A stretch of DNA of 64,000 nt. Origin: Stenotrophomonas maltophilia. Its GTDB lineage: Bacteria > Pseudomonadota > Gammaproteobacteria > Xanthomonadales > Xanthomonadaceae. Both the position numbers and the translations under genes were made by a program. Each line of letters opens with the position of its first letter. Positions within the stretch are counted from its first letter, which is position 1. The stretch lies in contig FOZF01000002.1 in the NCBI GenBank assembly GCA_900113425.1, positions 885,027 to 949,026 on the forward strand, written 5' to 3'. Below are positions 9,000-17,935 of this stretch, one piece after another. The notes below the pieces were generated by a model. It did no database searches, was not told the DNA's origin, and saw only the letters and a list, made by a program, of their open reading frames with translations.

Positions 9000-9125
9000 T
9001 CAGCGCTGACGCGCCTTGAAACGCGGGTTCGACTTGCAGATCACGAAGATCTTGCCACGGCGACGGACGACCTTGCAGTCACGGTGACGGGCCTTCGCCG
9101 ACTTCAGGGAGGACAGGACTTTCAT
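9000..9125 (-). CDS. rpmJ: 50S ribosomal protein L36, zinc-free type
   Basis: A 41-residue L36 of the YkgO-like (C-minus) type, starting [18 protein letters not shown] and ending NPRFKARQR. The usual zinc ligands are incomplete: only Cys17 and Cys30 remain, the first Cys of the CxxC pair and the His are absent. Such forms do not need zinc. The gene stands alone with its own terminator and diverges from cmk across a 197-base gap. Longer in-frame upstream sequence does not resemble L36. Confidence 0.95.
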   Translation of the reverse strand: MKVLSSLKSAKARHRDCKVVRRRGKIFVICKSNPRFKARQR

Positions 9126-9289
9126 GGCATACCTCGGCGTAAACAGTAGTTGTTCGGGTGGAGCGTGGCCGCGATATGCGAAAGACAATCGGCAGTTGAC
9201 GCTCGTTCAAGCCCGCCATTCTACCGGGCTTTTCCTCATGGTTTCAAGTGGTTGCACAAAAGATCCGTCGCGGGGTGTCTGGCAGGGGC

Positions 9290-9295
9290 TAGAAT
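9290..9295 (+). promoter_or_regulatory. Candidate -10 element for cmk
   Basis: TAGAAT lies 27 bases ahead of the cmk ATG in the divergent rpmJ/cmk gap. No convincing -35 is seen at the usual distance. The rest of the gap shows no gene. Confidence 0.35.
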
Positions 9296-9322
9296 GCCCC
9301 CTTCACACGTACTGGGACCCCC

Positions 9323-10000
9323 ATGAATCCACTCGCTCCCGTCCTGACCATCGACGGCCCATCAGGGGCCGGCAAGGGTACCATCAGCCGCATCGTGGCG
9401 CGCCGGATGGGCTGGCATTACCTGGATTCAGGCGCCCTGTACCGGGCGGTGGGCGTGGCCGCCAGCTGGGCCGACATCGATACCTCCGACGCCTCGGCGC
9501 TGGTGCGCTGCACCTTCGACACCCATGTTCAGTTTGTTGAACAGGGCGACGCGATGCGGGTCCTGGTCAACGGCAGCGATGCCACCGACGAACTGCGGCT
9601 GGAGACCACCGGCGCGCTGGCGTCGGCCATCGCGGCCATTCCCGAAGTCCGGGCGGCCCTGAAGGAGCGGCAGCGCGCATTCAGGGAGCTGCCGGGCCTG
9701 GTGGCGGACGGTCGCGACATGGGGACGGTGATCTTCCCGGATGCCCCCTACAAGGTGTTCCTGACCGCCAGTGCCGAGGAGCGCGCCGAGCGCCGGCATA
9801 AGCAGTTGAAAGACAAGGGGGTTTCTGTTAACTTTGATGACCTCCTGCGCGAGATCATGGCCCGCGACGCCCGTGATGCTCAGCGTACCGTGGCGCCCCT
9901 GAAGCCGGCAGACGATGCCGTCCTCATCGACACCACAGGCATCGGCATCGCAGATGTCGTTGCCCGAGTGATGGATCTGCTTCCGGTTCCGGCTGCCTGA
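9323..10000 (+). CDS. cmk: Cytidylate kinase
   Basis: A 225-residue (d)CMP kinase phosphorylating CMP and dCMP with ATP. The P-loop is [16 protein letters not shown] at residues 9-24, followed by the CMP-binding [15 protein letters not shown]. Further family signatures are [25 protein letters not shown] (NMP lid approach) and the C-terminal [23 protein letters not shown]. Length is standard. The ATG is preceded by GGGACC. rpsA follows on the same strand 198 bases later, the widely conserved cmk-rpsA-ihfB order. Confidence 0.97.
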   Translation: MNPLAPVLTIDGPSGAGKGTISRIVARRMGWHYLDSGALYRAVGVAASWADIDTSDASALVRCTFDTHVQFVEQGDAMRVLVNGSDATDELRLETTGALASAIAAIPEVRAALKERQRAFRELPGLVADGRDMGTVIFPDAPYKVFLTASAEERAERRHKQLKDKGVSVNFDDLLREIMARDARDAQRTVAPLKPADDAVLIDTTGIGIADVVARVMDLLPVPAA

Positions 10001-10198
10001 TCCGTTCGCGCGGGAGCACTGCCAGCAGCATCGGTGGTGGTCGCGCAATAGCAGTGCTGTACAAGCTCCGTCGCGCAATGATGCGTGGCGGTTTTCCTAC
10101 TTCACACACGACCTGCTTTCCGGGGTCGACCAACAGGCGGGCGGTCGCCCATCCCCGAAGGGACGCCACCGACCCATGTGTCCAACAGAGTAAATCTA

Positions 10199-11878
10199 AT
10201 GACCGAATCATTTGCCGAACTGTTTGAAGCCAGCCAGGCCAACCTGGCCAAGCTGAAGCCGGGCGCCATCGTCAGCGGTACCGTTGTTGAAGTCCGCGGC
10301 GACGTCGTGGTGATCAACGCTGGCCTGAAGTCCGAAGGCATCGTGCCGATCGAACAGTTCCGTAACGACGCTGGCGAGATCGATGTCGCCGAAGGCGATA
10401 TCGTCAAGGTCGCCCTCGACTCCATCGAGAACGGCTTCGGCGAAACCGTCCTGTCGCGCGAGAAGGCCAAGCGCGCGATGGTGTGGGACGAGCTGGAAGA
10501 AGCGTTGGAAAAGAACGAAACCATCACCGGCCGCATCAGCGGCAAGGTCAAGGGTGGTTTCACCGTGGACATCAAGGATGTCCGCGCCTTCCTGCCGGGT
10601 TCCCTGGTCGATGTGCGCCCGGTGCGCGATCCGGCCTACCTGGAAGGCAAGGAGCTGGAATTCAAGCTCATCAAGCTGGACCGCAAGCGTAACAACGTCG
10701 TGGTCTCGCGCCGCGCTGTCGTCGAAAGCGAGCACTCGGAAGAGCGCGAGCAGCTGATGGACAAGCTGCAGGAAGGCGCGATCCTGAAGGGTGTCGTCAA
10801 GAACCTGACCGACTACGGCGCGTTCGTGGACCTGGGCGGTATCGACGGCCTGCTGCACATCACCGACATGGCATGGAAGCGCGTGCGCCATCCGTCCGAA
10901 GTCGTGAACGTCGGCGACGAGCTGGACGTGCGCGTGCTGAAGTTCGACCGCGAGCGCAACCGCGTTTCGCTGGGCCTGAAGCAGCTGGGCGAAGATCCGT
11001 GGGACAACATCGCCCGTCGTTACCCGGCCAACAGCCGCGTCTTCGGCAAGGTCTCCAACGTCACCGATTACGGCGCATTCGTCGAGATCGAGCCGGGCGT
11101 CGAAGGCCTGGTGCACGTCTCCGAGATGGATTGGACCAACAAGAACGTCAACCCGTCCAAGGTCGTGCAGGTCGGTGACGAAGTCGAAGTGATGGTGCTG
11201 GACGTCGATGAAGAGCGTCGCCGCATCTCGCTGGGCATGAAGCAGGTTGCCGCCAATCCGTGGGAAACCTTCGCTGCCACCCACAAGAAGGGTGACAAGG
11301 TGTCCGGCCAGATCAAGTCGATCACCGACTTCGGCATCTTCATCGGCCTGGACGGCGGCATCGATGGCCTGGTCCACCTGTCCGACATCAGCTGGAACAC
11401 CACCGGCGAAGACGTCGTTCGCAACTTCAAGAAGGGCGATACCCTGGACGCCGTCGTCCTGGCCGTCGACCCGGAGCGCGAGCGCATCTCCCTGGGCGTG
11501 AAGCAGCTGGAGCAGGATCCGTTCGGCCAGTACATGGCAGCCAATCCGAAGGGCTCCAAGGTCGAAGGCGTGGTGAAGGAAGTCGACGCCAAGGGCGCCG
11601 TGATCGAACTGGCCGACGGCATCGAAGGCTACGTTTCGGCTCGCGACATCGCCAACGAGCGCGTTGACGACGCCACCCAGCACCTGAAGGTCGGCGACAA
11701 GGTCGAAGCCAAGTTCGTGGGCATGGACCGCAAGGGCCGTACCCTGCAGCTGTCGATCAAGGCCAAGGACGACGCGGAAATGCGCGAAGTGCTGGAGGAA
11801 TACCAGTCCGCTTCGGGTGGCACCACCCAGCTCGGCGCGCTGCTGCGTGCCCAGCTGAACGGTAGCAAGTCCGAGTAA
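10199..11878 (+). CDS. rpsA: 30S ribosomal protein S1
   Basis: A 559-residue S1 with six OB-fold S1 repeats that bring mRNA to the 30S subunit. The start chosen is [13 protein letters not shown], the universal S1 N-terminus; the frame stays open upstream but reads as non-coding. Repeats 3-6 show the strong S1 signature [19 protein letters not shown], with variants such as [17 protein letters not shown]. The ribosome-binding site is weak (only GAG in AACAGAGTAAATCTA), as in E. coli rpsA, where a structured leader replaces Shine-Dalgarno pairing and permits autorepression. The 198-base leader here contains GC-rich stems and may do the same (inference). Confidence 0.98.
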   Translation: MTESFAELFEASQANLAKLKPGAIVSGTVVEVRGDVVVINAGLKSEGIVPIEQFRNDAGEIDVAEGDIVKVALDSIENGFGETVLSREKAKRAMVWDELEEALEKNETITGRISGKVKGGFTVDIKDVRAFLPGSLVDVRPVRDPAYLEGKELEFKLIKLDRKRNNVVVSRRAVVESEHSEEREQLMDKLQEGAILKGVVKNLTDYGAFVDLGGIDGLLHITDMAWKRVRHPSEVVNVGDELDVRVLKFDRERNRVSLGLKQLGEDPWDNIARRYPANSRVFGKVSNVTDYGAFVEIEPGVEGLVHVSEMDWTNKNVNPSKVVQVGDEVEVMVLDVDEERRRISLGMKQVAANPWETFAATHKKGDKVSGQIKSITDFGIFIGLDGGIDGLVHLSDISWNTTGEDVVRNFKKGDTLDAVVLAVDPERERISLGVKQLEQDPFGQYMAANPKGSKVEGVVKEVDAKGAVIELADGIEGYVSARDIANERVDDATQHLKVGDKVEAKFVGMDRKGRTLQLSIKAKDDAEMREVLEEYQSASGGTTQLGALLRAQLNGSKSE

Positions 11879-11905
11879 TCGGGCCCGTTGTTCGTTGTTT
11901 CCTGG

Positions 11906-11932
11906 ACGGCCCGGGCACTGCCCGGGCCGTTT
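11906..11932 (+). terminator. Hairpin after rpsA
   Basis: ACGGCCCGGGCA pairs with TGCCCGGGCCGT (12 bp, very short loop). Only two T follow, so it may terminate poorly and let transcription reach ihfB, or protect the rpsA 3' end. Confidence 0.65.
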
Positions 11933-11963
11933 CAGGCTGAAATGCCCCTGATGTGAGCCGGTG

Positions 11964-12269
11964 ATGACCAAATCCGAACTGATCGAAATCCTTGCGCGCC
12001 GTCAGGCGCACCTGAAGGCCGATGATGTCGATCTGGCGGTGAAGTCGTTGCTGGAAATGATGGGCGGTTCCCTCTCTGTCGGGGATCGCATCGAAATCCG
12101 CGGTTTTGGCAGCTTCTCGCTGCACTACCGCCCGCCGCGCCTGGGTCGCAATCCCAAGACCGGCGAATCGGTTGCCCTGCCGGGCAAGCACGTTCCCCAT
12201 TTCAAGCCGGGCAAGGAACTGCGCGAGCGGGTCAGCAGCGTGCTGCCGCTGGACGCCGATCCCGCCTGA
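11964..12269 (+). CDS. ihfB: Integration host factor subunit beta
   Basis: A 101-residue HU/IHF-family DNA-bending protein. The start [17 protein letters not shown] is the standard IHF-beta N-terminus; a GTG three bases earlier is an alternative. The DNA-binding arm contains [18 protein letters not shown] and [23 protein letters not shown], with the Pro that intercalates into DNA. It heterodimerises with IHF-alpha encoded elsewhere and acts in nucleoid structure, transcription and recombination. The position directly after rpsA is conserved in gamma-proteobacteria. Confidence 0.97.
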   Translation: MTKSELIEILARRQAHLKADDVDLAVKSLLEMMGGSLSVGDRIEIRGFGSFSLHYRPPRLGRNPKTGESVALPGKHVPHFKPGKELRERVSSVLPLDADPA

Positions 12270-12346
12270 GCGTCCCGTCGCGCCACCGCGTGCGAATCCA
12301 GCCGCGAGTCGGATAAGCTACGGTCTCCCGCCCCTGGAGCTGTCGC

Positions 12347-12631
12347 ATGAAGGTCTTTCGTCTGCTGGTCCTGCTGGCGGTGCTGATCCTTGGATTGATC
12401 ATCGGTGCGGTCAACATGACCGCGATGTCGATCAACCTGCTGTTCACCGAGCTGCATACCTCCGTCGGCGTGGCGTTGATCGCCGCCCTGCTGGTGGGCG
12501 TGGTAGTCGGCGCCGGCCTGGTGCTGGTGAGCGTGGTCGTTCCGCTCTACAGCCAGCTGCGCCGCGCCAACAAGTCCGCTGCCGCGACGCCGGCACCGGC
12601 CGCTTCCCCCCAATCTTTTGACGGACGTTGA
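12347..12631 (+). CDS. lapA: Lipopolysaccharide assembly protein A
   Basis: A 94-residue inner-membrane protein of the LapA (YciS, DUF1049) family. Two hydrophobic helices (residues 5-25 and 40-65) are separated by NMTAMSINLLFTELHTSV, where the 'N-x-x-x-V/I-x-x-x-L-L/F' pattern is typical. A short basic, Ala/Pro-rich cytoplasmic tail ends at the stop, 6 bases before lapB. With LapB it modulates LPS synthesis by controlling LpxC turnover through FtsH in E. coli. Confidence 0.92.
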   Translation: MKVFRLLVLLAVLILGLIIGAVNMTAMSINLLFTELHTSVGVALIAALLVGVVVGAGLVLVSVVVPLYSQLRRANKSAAATPAPAASPQSFDGR

Positions 12632-12637
12632 TCGAAG

Positions 12638-13816
12638 ATGGATTTCGTCACCGAGTGGTTCTGGTTTTTCCTGTTCGTGCCGCTGGCCGCCCTGGCCGGC
12701 TGGGTGATCGGGCGGCGTGGCGGTCAGCGCCACGGTGACAACCAGGTCAGCCGACTGTCCAGCACGTACTTCCGTGGCCTGAACTACCTGCTCAACGAGC
12801 AGCCGGACAAGGCCATCGAGCTGTTCCTGCACATCGCCGAGCTCGACAAGGAAACCTTCGAGACCCAGGTCGCGCTGGGCCATCTGTTCCGCCGCCGCGG
12901 CGAAGTGGACCGCGCCATCCGCCTGCACCAGGGCCTGGTCAACCGCAACGACCTGAGCGATGCGCAGCGCGTGCAGGCGCTGCTGGCGCTGGGCGAGGAC
13001 TACATGAAGTCCGGCCTGCTGGACCGCGCCGAAACCGTGTTCACCGAGCTGGCCCAGCTGGACCAGCGTGCGCCGCAGGCGCTCAAGCACCTGATCGGGA
13101 TCTACCAGGCCGAGCGCGACTGGGAGAAGGCGATCGACAACGCCACCCGCTTCGAGGACGTCACCGGCGAGCCGATGGGCAAGCTGATCGGGCAGTTCGA
13201 GTGCGAGCTGGCCGAACGCTTCCGTGGCGCCGGCAAGCTGGAAGAGGCGAGGGCGGCCATTGCCCGTGCCTACCAGGCCGATGCGATGTCGGTGCGCGCC
13301 GGCATCATCGAAGGACGCCTGGAGAGCGATGCCGGCAATCCCGAAGCGGCGGTGCGAGCCTTCGAGCGTGCTGCGCGCAATGACCCGGAGTATCTGCCGG
13401 AACTGCTGCCGGCGCTGATGCAGAACTACCGCAAGGTCGGCGACCTGGGCGGCGCTCGTGCCTTCCTTTCGGAAATGACCGAGCACTACCGCGGCATCGC
13501 GCCGGTGCTGGCGCTGACCCGGCTGATGGAGGAACAGGAAGGTGTGGCCCCGGCACGCGCCTATCTGGGCCGCCAGCTCAAGGACCGCCCCTCGGTGCGC
13601 GGCGAATCGGCGTTGATCGACCTGACCCTCGCCGAAGGTGCCGATTCCACCGCCACCCTGCACGATCTCAAGCACATCACCGACCAGCTGCTGGTGCGCA
13701 ATCCGGCCTACCGCTGCACACGCTGCGGCTTCGGCGCGCGCACGCACCACTGGCAGTGCCCGAGCTGCAAGGAATGGGGTACGGTCAAGCCGCTGCTGAA
13801 CTACGCGGTGCTCTGA
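12638..13816 (+). CDS. lapB: Lipopolysaccharide assembly protein B
   Basis: A 392-residue LapB (YciM) homologue. An N-terminal transmembrane helix (residues 5-23) is followed by TPR repeats (about 45-330). A rubredoxin-like zinc knuckle sits at the C-terminus: CTRCGFGARTHHWQCPSCKEWG, with two CxxC pairs. In E. coli it delivers LpxC to FtsH and so limits lipid A production. The starting segment VTEWFWFFLFVPLAALAGW matches the family. It is coupled to lapA (6-base gap) and followed after 3 bases by a polysaccharide glycosyltransferase. Confidence 0.96.
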   Translation: MDFVTEWFWFFLFVPLAALAGWVIGRRGGQRHGDNQVSRLSSTYFRGLNYLLNEQPDKAIELFLHIAELDKETFETQVALGHLFRRRGEVDRAIRLHQGLVNRNDLSDAQRVQALLALGEDYMKSGLLDRAETVFTELAQLDQRAPQALKHLIGIYQAERDWEKAIDNATRFEDVTGEPMGKLIGQFECELAERFRGAGKLEEARAAIARAYQADAMSVRAGIIEGRLESDAGNPEAAVRAFERAARNDPEYLPELLPALMQNYRKVGDLGGARAFLSEMTEHYRGIAPVLALTRLMEEQEGVAPARAYLGRQLKDRPSVRGESALIDLTLAEGADSTATLHDLKHITDQLLVRNPAYRCTRCGFGARTHHWQCPSCKEWGTVKPLLNYAVL

Positions 13817-13819
13817 ATC

Positions 13820-14809
13820 ATGCCCTGGCTCGTGATGGGCGCGCTGCTGGCGTTGGCCCTGCTGAGCGCCGCCCTGACCTGGGCGGCGCGCGGCTACGCG
13901 CTGCGCCGGCAGCTGATGGACCACCCCGGGGAACGCCGCAGCCATAGCGTCGCCACGCCACGCGGCGGCGGCATCGCCATTGTCATCAGCCTGCTGGTCA
14001 CCGCGGCCGTGGCCATGTGGGCGTGGCCGCAGGCCATGCCGAGCCTGCTGGTTGCCGCTGCCGGCCTGCTGCTGGTCGCGGGCATCGGCTGGTGGGACGA
14101 CCATCGCCCGCTGCCGGCCATGCGCAGGCTGCTGGTGCATTTCATTGCTGCCGGCCTGCTGGCCGGACTGGTGAAGATCCACGGCGGCAGCTGGCTGCTG
14201 GCCCTGCTGGTGCTGTTCTTTACCGCCTCGTTGATCAACATCTGGAACTTCATGGATGGCATCAACGGCATTGCGAGCAGCCAGGCCATCGTGGTCGCGC
14301 TGGGGTTCGCTCCGGTGCTGCCATGGCCATGGTCATTGCTGGCCATCGCCCTCGGGCTGGCCTGCGTGGGTTTCCTGCCCTTCAACTTTCCGCGCGCACG
14401 TATCTTCCTCGGGGATGTCGGCAGCGGAGCGCTGGGCTACGCGGTGGCGGCAGTCGTGGCCGTGGCCAGCCTGCGCACCGACATCAACTGGATCCTGCTG
14501 CTGGTGCCGCTGTCGCCGTTCCTCGTGGACGCGGGCTTCACACTGCTGGCGCGCATCATTTCCGGACAACGCTGGATGGAACCCCACACCCAGCACGTCT
14601 ACCAGCGCGCTGTGCAGGCAGGAGCCAGCCACGCCCTGGTGACAGGGATGTACTTTGTTTTGGGCCTATTCAGCATTACAGTGTTCAATGTCAGTTCGAA
14701 TCTGCAGCCGAGGTGGGAGGCTGTCGTGGCAATTGCTTGGTTCATCACGCTGAGCATGCTGTGGCTCCTCCTGCGCAATGGAATGCGCCTCCGACAAGGA
14801 ACTCCTTGA
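13820..14809 (+). CDS. Undecaprenyl-phosphate sugar-1-phosphate transferase (glycosyltransferase family 4, WecA/WbpL-like)
   Basis: A 329-residue polytopic enzyme of the MraY/WecA family that loads an N-acetyl-sugar phosphate onto undecaprenyl phosphate, starting an O-antigen or similar glycan. About ten hydrophobic helices are seen. Cytoplasmic motifs are RRSHSVATPRGGGIAI near residue 36, the Asp pair in GWWDDHRPLPAMRRL near 92, NIWNFMDGINGIASSQ near 142, and ARIFLGDVGSGALGYAVA near 193. The neighbouring WbpM-like dehydratase and galU support a surface polysaccharide role. The exact sugar (GlcNAc, QuiNAc or FucNAc) is not determinable. Confidence 0.92.
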   Translation: MPWLVMGALLALALLSAALTWAARGYALRRQLMDHPGERRSHSVATPRGGGIAIVISLLVTAAVAMWAWPQAMPSLLVAAAGLLLVAGIGWWDDHRPLPAMRRLLVHFIAAGLLAGLVKIHGGSWLLALLVLFFTASLINIWNFMDGINGIASSQAIVVALGFAPVLPWPWSLLAIALGLACVGFLPFNFPRARIFLGDVGSGALGYAVAAVVAVASLRTDINWILLLVPLSPFLVDAGFTLLARIISGQRWMEPHTQHVYQRAVQAGASHALVTGMYFVLGLFSITVFNVSSNLQPRWEAVVAIAWFITLSMLWLLLRNGMRLRQGTP

Positions 14810-14812
14810 AAT

Positions 14813-16723
14813 ATGTCTTCACCCTGGCGGGATAGAATCCTCGGCCTGTTGCCGCGTACGGCCATCGTCTGCCACGACCTGTTCATGGTCTGGGCATGCT
14901 GGCAGCTGCTCCACGCCGGTCGCTACTCGATCCTGCCGGACGCGCCTGCGCTGCCGTTGTGGAATGTCGATACCACCCTGGTCCTGCTGCTGCAGGGCCT
15001 GGTGTTCTGGCGCGTGGGCCTGTATCGCGGCCTGTGGCGGTTTGCCAGCGTCAGCGACCTGCTGAACATCTTCAAAGCCAGCTTCATCGGCATGGTCGCC
15101 ATCGTTCTGGTGCTGATGTGGAAGCGCTTCAACGGCGTGCCGATGTCGGTGCTGGTGATCTACCCCTTCGCGCTGTCGGCCCTGCTGGGCGCGCCGCGCC
15201 TGCTGTATCGCGCATGGAAGGACTACCAGGCGCTGCAGTCCGATTCGAGCGCGCGCCGGGTGCTGATCCTGGGTGCCGGCCAGGCCGCCGAAACGCTGGT
15301 CCGCGACCTGCGCCGTTCCGGCAATTTCGAGCCGGTCGGCCTGCTCGATGACGCCCCGCATCTGCGCGGCGCGAAACTGCAGGGCCTGCCGATCCTGGGC
15401 ACGCTGGACGATGCGCCGGCCGTGGCCCGCGAAACCGCAGCCAAGCTGCTGGTCATCGCCATTCCGTCGCTGGATGCCGCCGGCATGCAGCGCGTGGTCG
15501 CCATCTGCGAGAGCACCGGGGTTCCGTTCCGCACCGTGCCCAAGCTCAGTGACATCCTGCAGGGGCAGTCGCTGCCGGGCCAGCTGAAGGAAGTGGCGAT
15601 CGAGGATCTGCTCGGCCGCAAGCCGATCATGCCGGACTGGAACCTGATCCGTGGCTGGCTGGGCGGGCGCACCGTGATGGTGACCGGCGCCGGTGGTTCG
15701 ATCGGTTCAGAACTCTGCCGCCAGTGCGCCCGCCATGGCGCAGGCCGCATCGTCCTGCTGGAGATCAGCGAACTGCTGCTGTTGACCATCGAAGGCGAAC
15801 TGCGCCGCAGTTTTCCCGACATCGAGATCGAAGCCGTGCTGGGTGACTGCGGCGACCCGGCAGTGATCCGCCATGCGCTGTCGCTGCACCCGGTCGATAC
15901 GGCCTTCCATGCTGCCGCCTACAAGCATGTGCCGGTGCTGGAACGGCAGCTGCGCGAGGCGGTGCGCAACAACATCCTGGCCACGGAGAACGTCGCCCGT
16001 GCCTGCCTGGAGGCACACGTCGAGCACTTCGTGTTCATCTCCACCGACAAGGCGGTCGATCCGGTCAATGCGCTGGGTGCCAGCAAGCGCTACGCCGAGA
16101 TGATCTGCCAGAGCCTGGACCAGAAATCCACGCATACCCGCTTCGTCACTGTGCGCTTCGGCAACGTGCTGGCGTCGGCGGGCAGCGTCGTGCCGTTGTT
16201 CCGCGAGCAGATCCTCAAGGGCGGGCCGGTCACGGTCACCGACCCGGAGGTCAGCCGCTATTTCATGACGATCCCCGAGGCCTGCCAGCTGATCCTGCAG
16301 GCGGCCGCCTCGGCGTCGCATGGCGCCATCTATACGCTCGACATGGGTGAGCCGGTGCCGATCCGGGTGCTGGCCGAGCAGATGATCCGGTTGGCCGGCA
16401 AGCAGCCGTACAAGGACATTCCGATCATCTACACCGGGCTGCGCCCGGGTGAGAAGCTGCACGAGACGCTGTTCTATTCCGACGAGGACTATCGTTCGAC
16501 CGCGCACCCGAAGATCCTCGAAGCCGGCGTGCGTGCGTTCTCGCGTGACATGGTGCTCGGCAACGTTCCGAAACTGCGCGAAGCAATCAGCAGCTACGAC
16601 ATCGACACCATCCAGGAGATCCTGTTCGCGACGATGCCGGAGTTTTCTCCAATCGAACAGGATGCTTACATCTCATCCGCTAAAGTCGTGCCGTTTCCGA
16701 CACGCGAGGCCAACAGGCACTAA
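14813..16723 (+). CDS. Membrane-bound nucleotide-sugar 4,6-dehydratase (WbpM/FlaA1-type)
   Basis: A 636-residue long-form dehydratase. Four membrane helices lie in residues 15-125. A first Rossmann-like domain (RRVLILGAGQAAETLVRDL, near 145) precedes the catalytic domain starting at TVMVTGAGGSIGSELCRQ (near 285), the NAD-binding loop. The STDKA segment precedes NALGASKRYAE, where SDR enzymes have YxxxK; WbpM and FlaA1 have Met at the Tyr place and here it is Leu. The likely reaction is UDP-GlcNAc to UDP-4-keto-6-deoxy-GlcNAc for bacillosamine, QuiNAc or FucNAc. It starts 3 bases after the transferase gene and its stop overlaps galU by one base. Confidence 0.92.
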   Translation: MSSPWRDRILGLLPRTAIVCHDLFMVWACWQLLHAGRYSILPDAPALPLWNVDTTLVLLLQGLVFWRVGLYRGLWRFASVSDLLNIFKASFIGMVAIVLVLMWKRFNGVPMSVLVIYPFALSALLGAPRLLYRAWKDYQALQSDSSARRVLILGAGQAAETLVRDLRRSGNFEPVGLLDDAPHLRGAKLQGLPILGTLDDAPAVARETAAKLLVIAIPSLDAAGMQRVVAICESTGVPFRTVPKLSDILQGQSLPGQLKEVAIEDLLGRKPIMPDWNLIRGWLGGRTVMVTGAGGSIGSELCRQCARHGAGRIVLLEISELLLLTIEGELRRSFPDIEIEAVLGDCGDPAVIRHALSLHPVDTAFHAAAYKHVPVLERQLREAVRNNILATENVARACLEAHVEHFVFISTDKAVDPVNALGASKRYAEMICQSLDQKSTHTRFVTVRFGNVLASAGSVVPLFREQILKGGPVTVTDPEVSRYFMTIPEACQLILQAAASASHGAIYTLDMGEPVPIRVLAEQMIRLAGKQPYKDIPIIYTGLRPGEKLHETLFYSDEDYRSTAHPKILEAGVRAFSRDMVLGNVPKLREAISSYDIDTIQEILFATMPEFSPIEQDAYISSAKVVPFPTREANRH

Positions 16724-17601
16724 TGAGCAAGCGAATTCGTAAAGCAGTTTTTCCGGTGGCAGGGCTCGGGACGCGCTTCCTGCCGGCTACCAAGACGGTG
16801 CCGAAAGAAATGCTGCCGATCATCGATCGTCCGCTTATCCAGTACGCTGTTGATGAGGCCATAGAAGCGGGCTGCGACACGCTGGTGTTCATCACCAACC
16901 GCTACAAGCACGCGGTGGCCGACTATTTCGACAAGGCGTATGAGCTGGAACAGAAGCTCGAGCGCGCCGGCAAGCAGGAGCAGCTGGAGATGATCCGCCA
17001 CGTGCTGCCCAACGGCGTGCGTGCGGTCTTCGTGACGCAGGCCGAAGCGTTGGGCCTCGGCCACGCGGTGCTGTGTGCCAAGGCCGTGATCGGTGACGAG
17101 CCGTTCGCCGTGCTGCTGCCGGACGATCTGATCTGGAACCGCGGTGACGGTGCGTTGAAGCAGATGGCCGATCTCAATGAGGCCAGCGGTGCCAGCGTGA
17201 TCGCCGTCGAGGACGTGCCGCACGACAAGACCGCCAGTTACGGCATCGTGGCCACCGAGGCCTTCGATGGCCGCAAGGGCCGTATCTCGCAGATCGTGGA
17301 GAAGCCGAAGCCGGAGGACGCCCCCAGCGACCTGGCGGTGGTCGGCCGCTATGTGCTGAGCCCGAAGATCTTCGATCTGCTGGAGCAGACCGGCAGTGGT
17401 GCCGGTGGCGAGATCCAGCTGACCGATGCGATCGCGCAGCTGCTGAAGACCGAGCAGGTCGATGCCTACCGTTTCGAGGGCACCCGTTTCGACTGCGGCA
17501 CGCACCTGGGGCTGGTCGAGGCGACGATCCGCTTCGCGCTGGACAACCCGAAGCTGGCGGGCCCGGCGCGCGAGAAGCTGGCGGCGATGCTGGCGGAGTA
17601 A
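16723..17601 (+). CDS. galU: UTP-glucose-1-phosphate uridylyltransferase
   Basis: A 292-residue GalU making UDP-glucose from UTP and glucose-1-phosphate. The N-terminus RKAVFPVAGLGTRFLPATKT carries the nucleotide-binding GxGTRxLP loop, followed by KEMLPIIDRPLIQYAVDEA. Further hallmarks are ALGLGHAVLCAKAVIGDEPF and the C-terminal FDCGTHLGLVEATI. It is translationally coupled to the dehydratase (TAATG overlap). UDP-glucose feeds LPS core, O-antigen and exopolysaccharide. A bidirectional terminator lies 80 bases downstream. Confidence 0.97.
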   Translation: MSKRIRKAVFPVAGLGTRFLPATKTVPKEMLPIIDRPLIQYAVDEAIEAGCDTLVFITNRYKHAVADYFDKAYELEQKLERAGKQEQLEMIRHVLPNGVRAVFVTQAEALGLGHAVLCAKAVIGDEPFAVLLPDDLIWNRGDGALKQMADLNEASGASVIAVEDVPHDKTASYGIVATEAFDGRKGRISQIVEKPKPEDAPSDLAVVGRYVLSPKIFDLLEQTGSGAGGEIQLTDAIAQLLKTEQVDAYRFEGTRFDCGTHLGLVEATIRFALDNPKLAGPAREKLAAMLAE

Positions 17602-17682
17602 CGGGGTTCTTCATCCGCCCCCTCTCGACAGTTCCCGTGTGGCGCGGACGGGAAGGGCGGAATCAAAGACAAGAGCAAAAGC

Positions 17683-17709
17683 AAAAAGGCAGCCATCGGC
17701 TGCCTTTTT
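17683..17709. terminator. Bidirectional terminator after galU
   Basis: AAAAAGGCAGCC (17683-17694) and GGCTGCCTTTTT (17698-17709) form a perfect 12-bp stem with a three-base loop. The A and T runs let it work on both strands. Confidence 0.9.
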
Positions 17710-17716
17710 GCTTGTT

Positions 17717-17755
17717 GGGGTCAGATCCCTTTGCGCAGCAAAGGGCTCTGACCCC
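17717..17755. repeat. GGGGTCAGA...TCTGACCCC dispersed palindrome
   Basis: Arms GGGGTCAGATCCCTTT and AAAGGGCTCTGACCCC enclose GCGCAGC, with one mismatch. A related element occurs at 59517-59555, and a lone half (GGGGTCAGAG) at 34796-34805. It seems to be a dispersed intergenic palindrome distinct from SMAG. No function is known to me. Confidence 0.8.
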
Positions 17756-17792
17756 AGCTCCTGCTCATCCCTCCGCCGCGGGGAGGCTGGAA

Positions 17793-17900
17793 GGGCCGGG
17801 TTGGCAGGGCTGCCTGGGACCGTTGGCGCCATGGATGGCGCCATCGAGCCCCCATGGATGGGTTCACGGCGTGTCCCAGGCAGCCCTGCCAACCCGGCCC
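17793..17900. repeat. 108-bp element with perfect 28-bp inverted ends
   Basis: Bases 17793-17820 are the exact reverse complement of 17873-17900 (28 of 28). The 52-base centre holds smaller palindromes around CATGG (GGCGCC ATGGAT GGCGCC and CCCATGGATGGG). No open reading frame or transposase is inside. It sits between the convergent galU and thiolase genes. It could be a miniature mobile element or a long RNA hairpin; it has no obvious target duplication. Confidence 0.85.
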
Positions 17901-17935
17901 ACGCCATGAAGCCCAACGAGGCAACGCTTTGAACC

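Noticed and set aside
10208..11971. 587-residue minus-strand frame opposite rpsA
   Set aside because: Shadow of a highly conserved ribosomal gene; it shows no independent start signal or motif.
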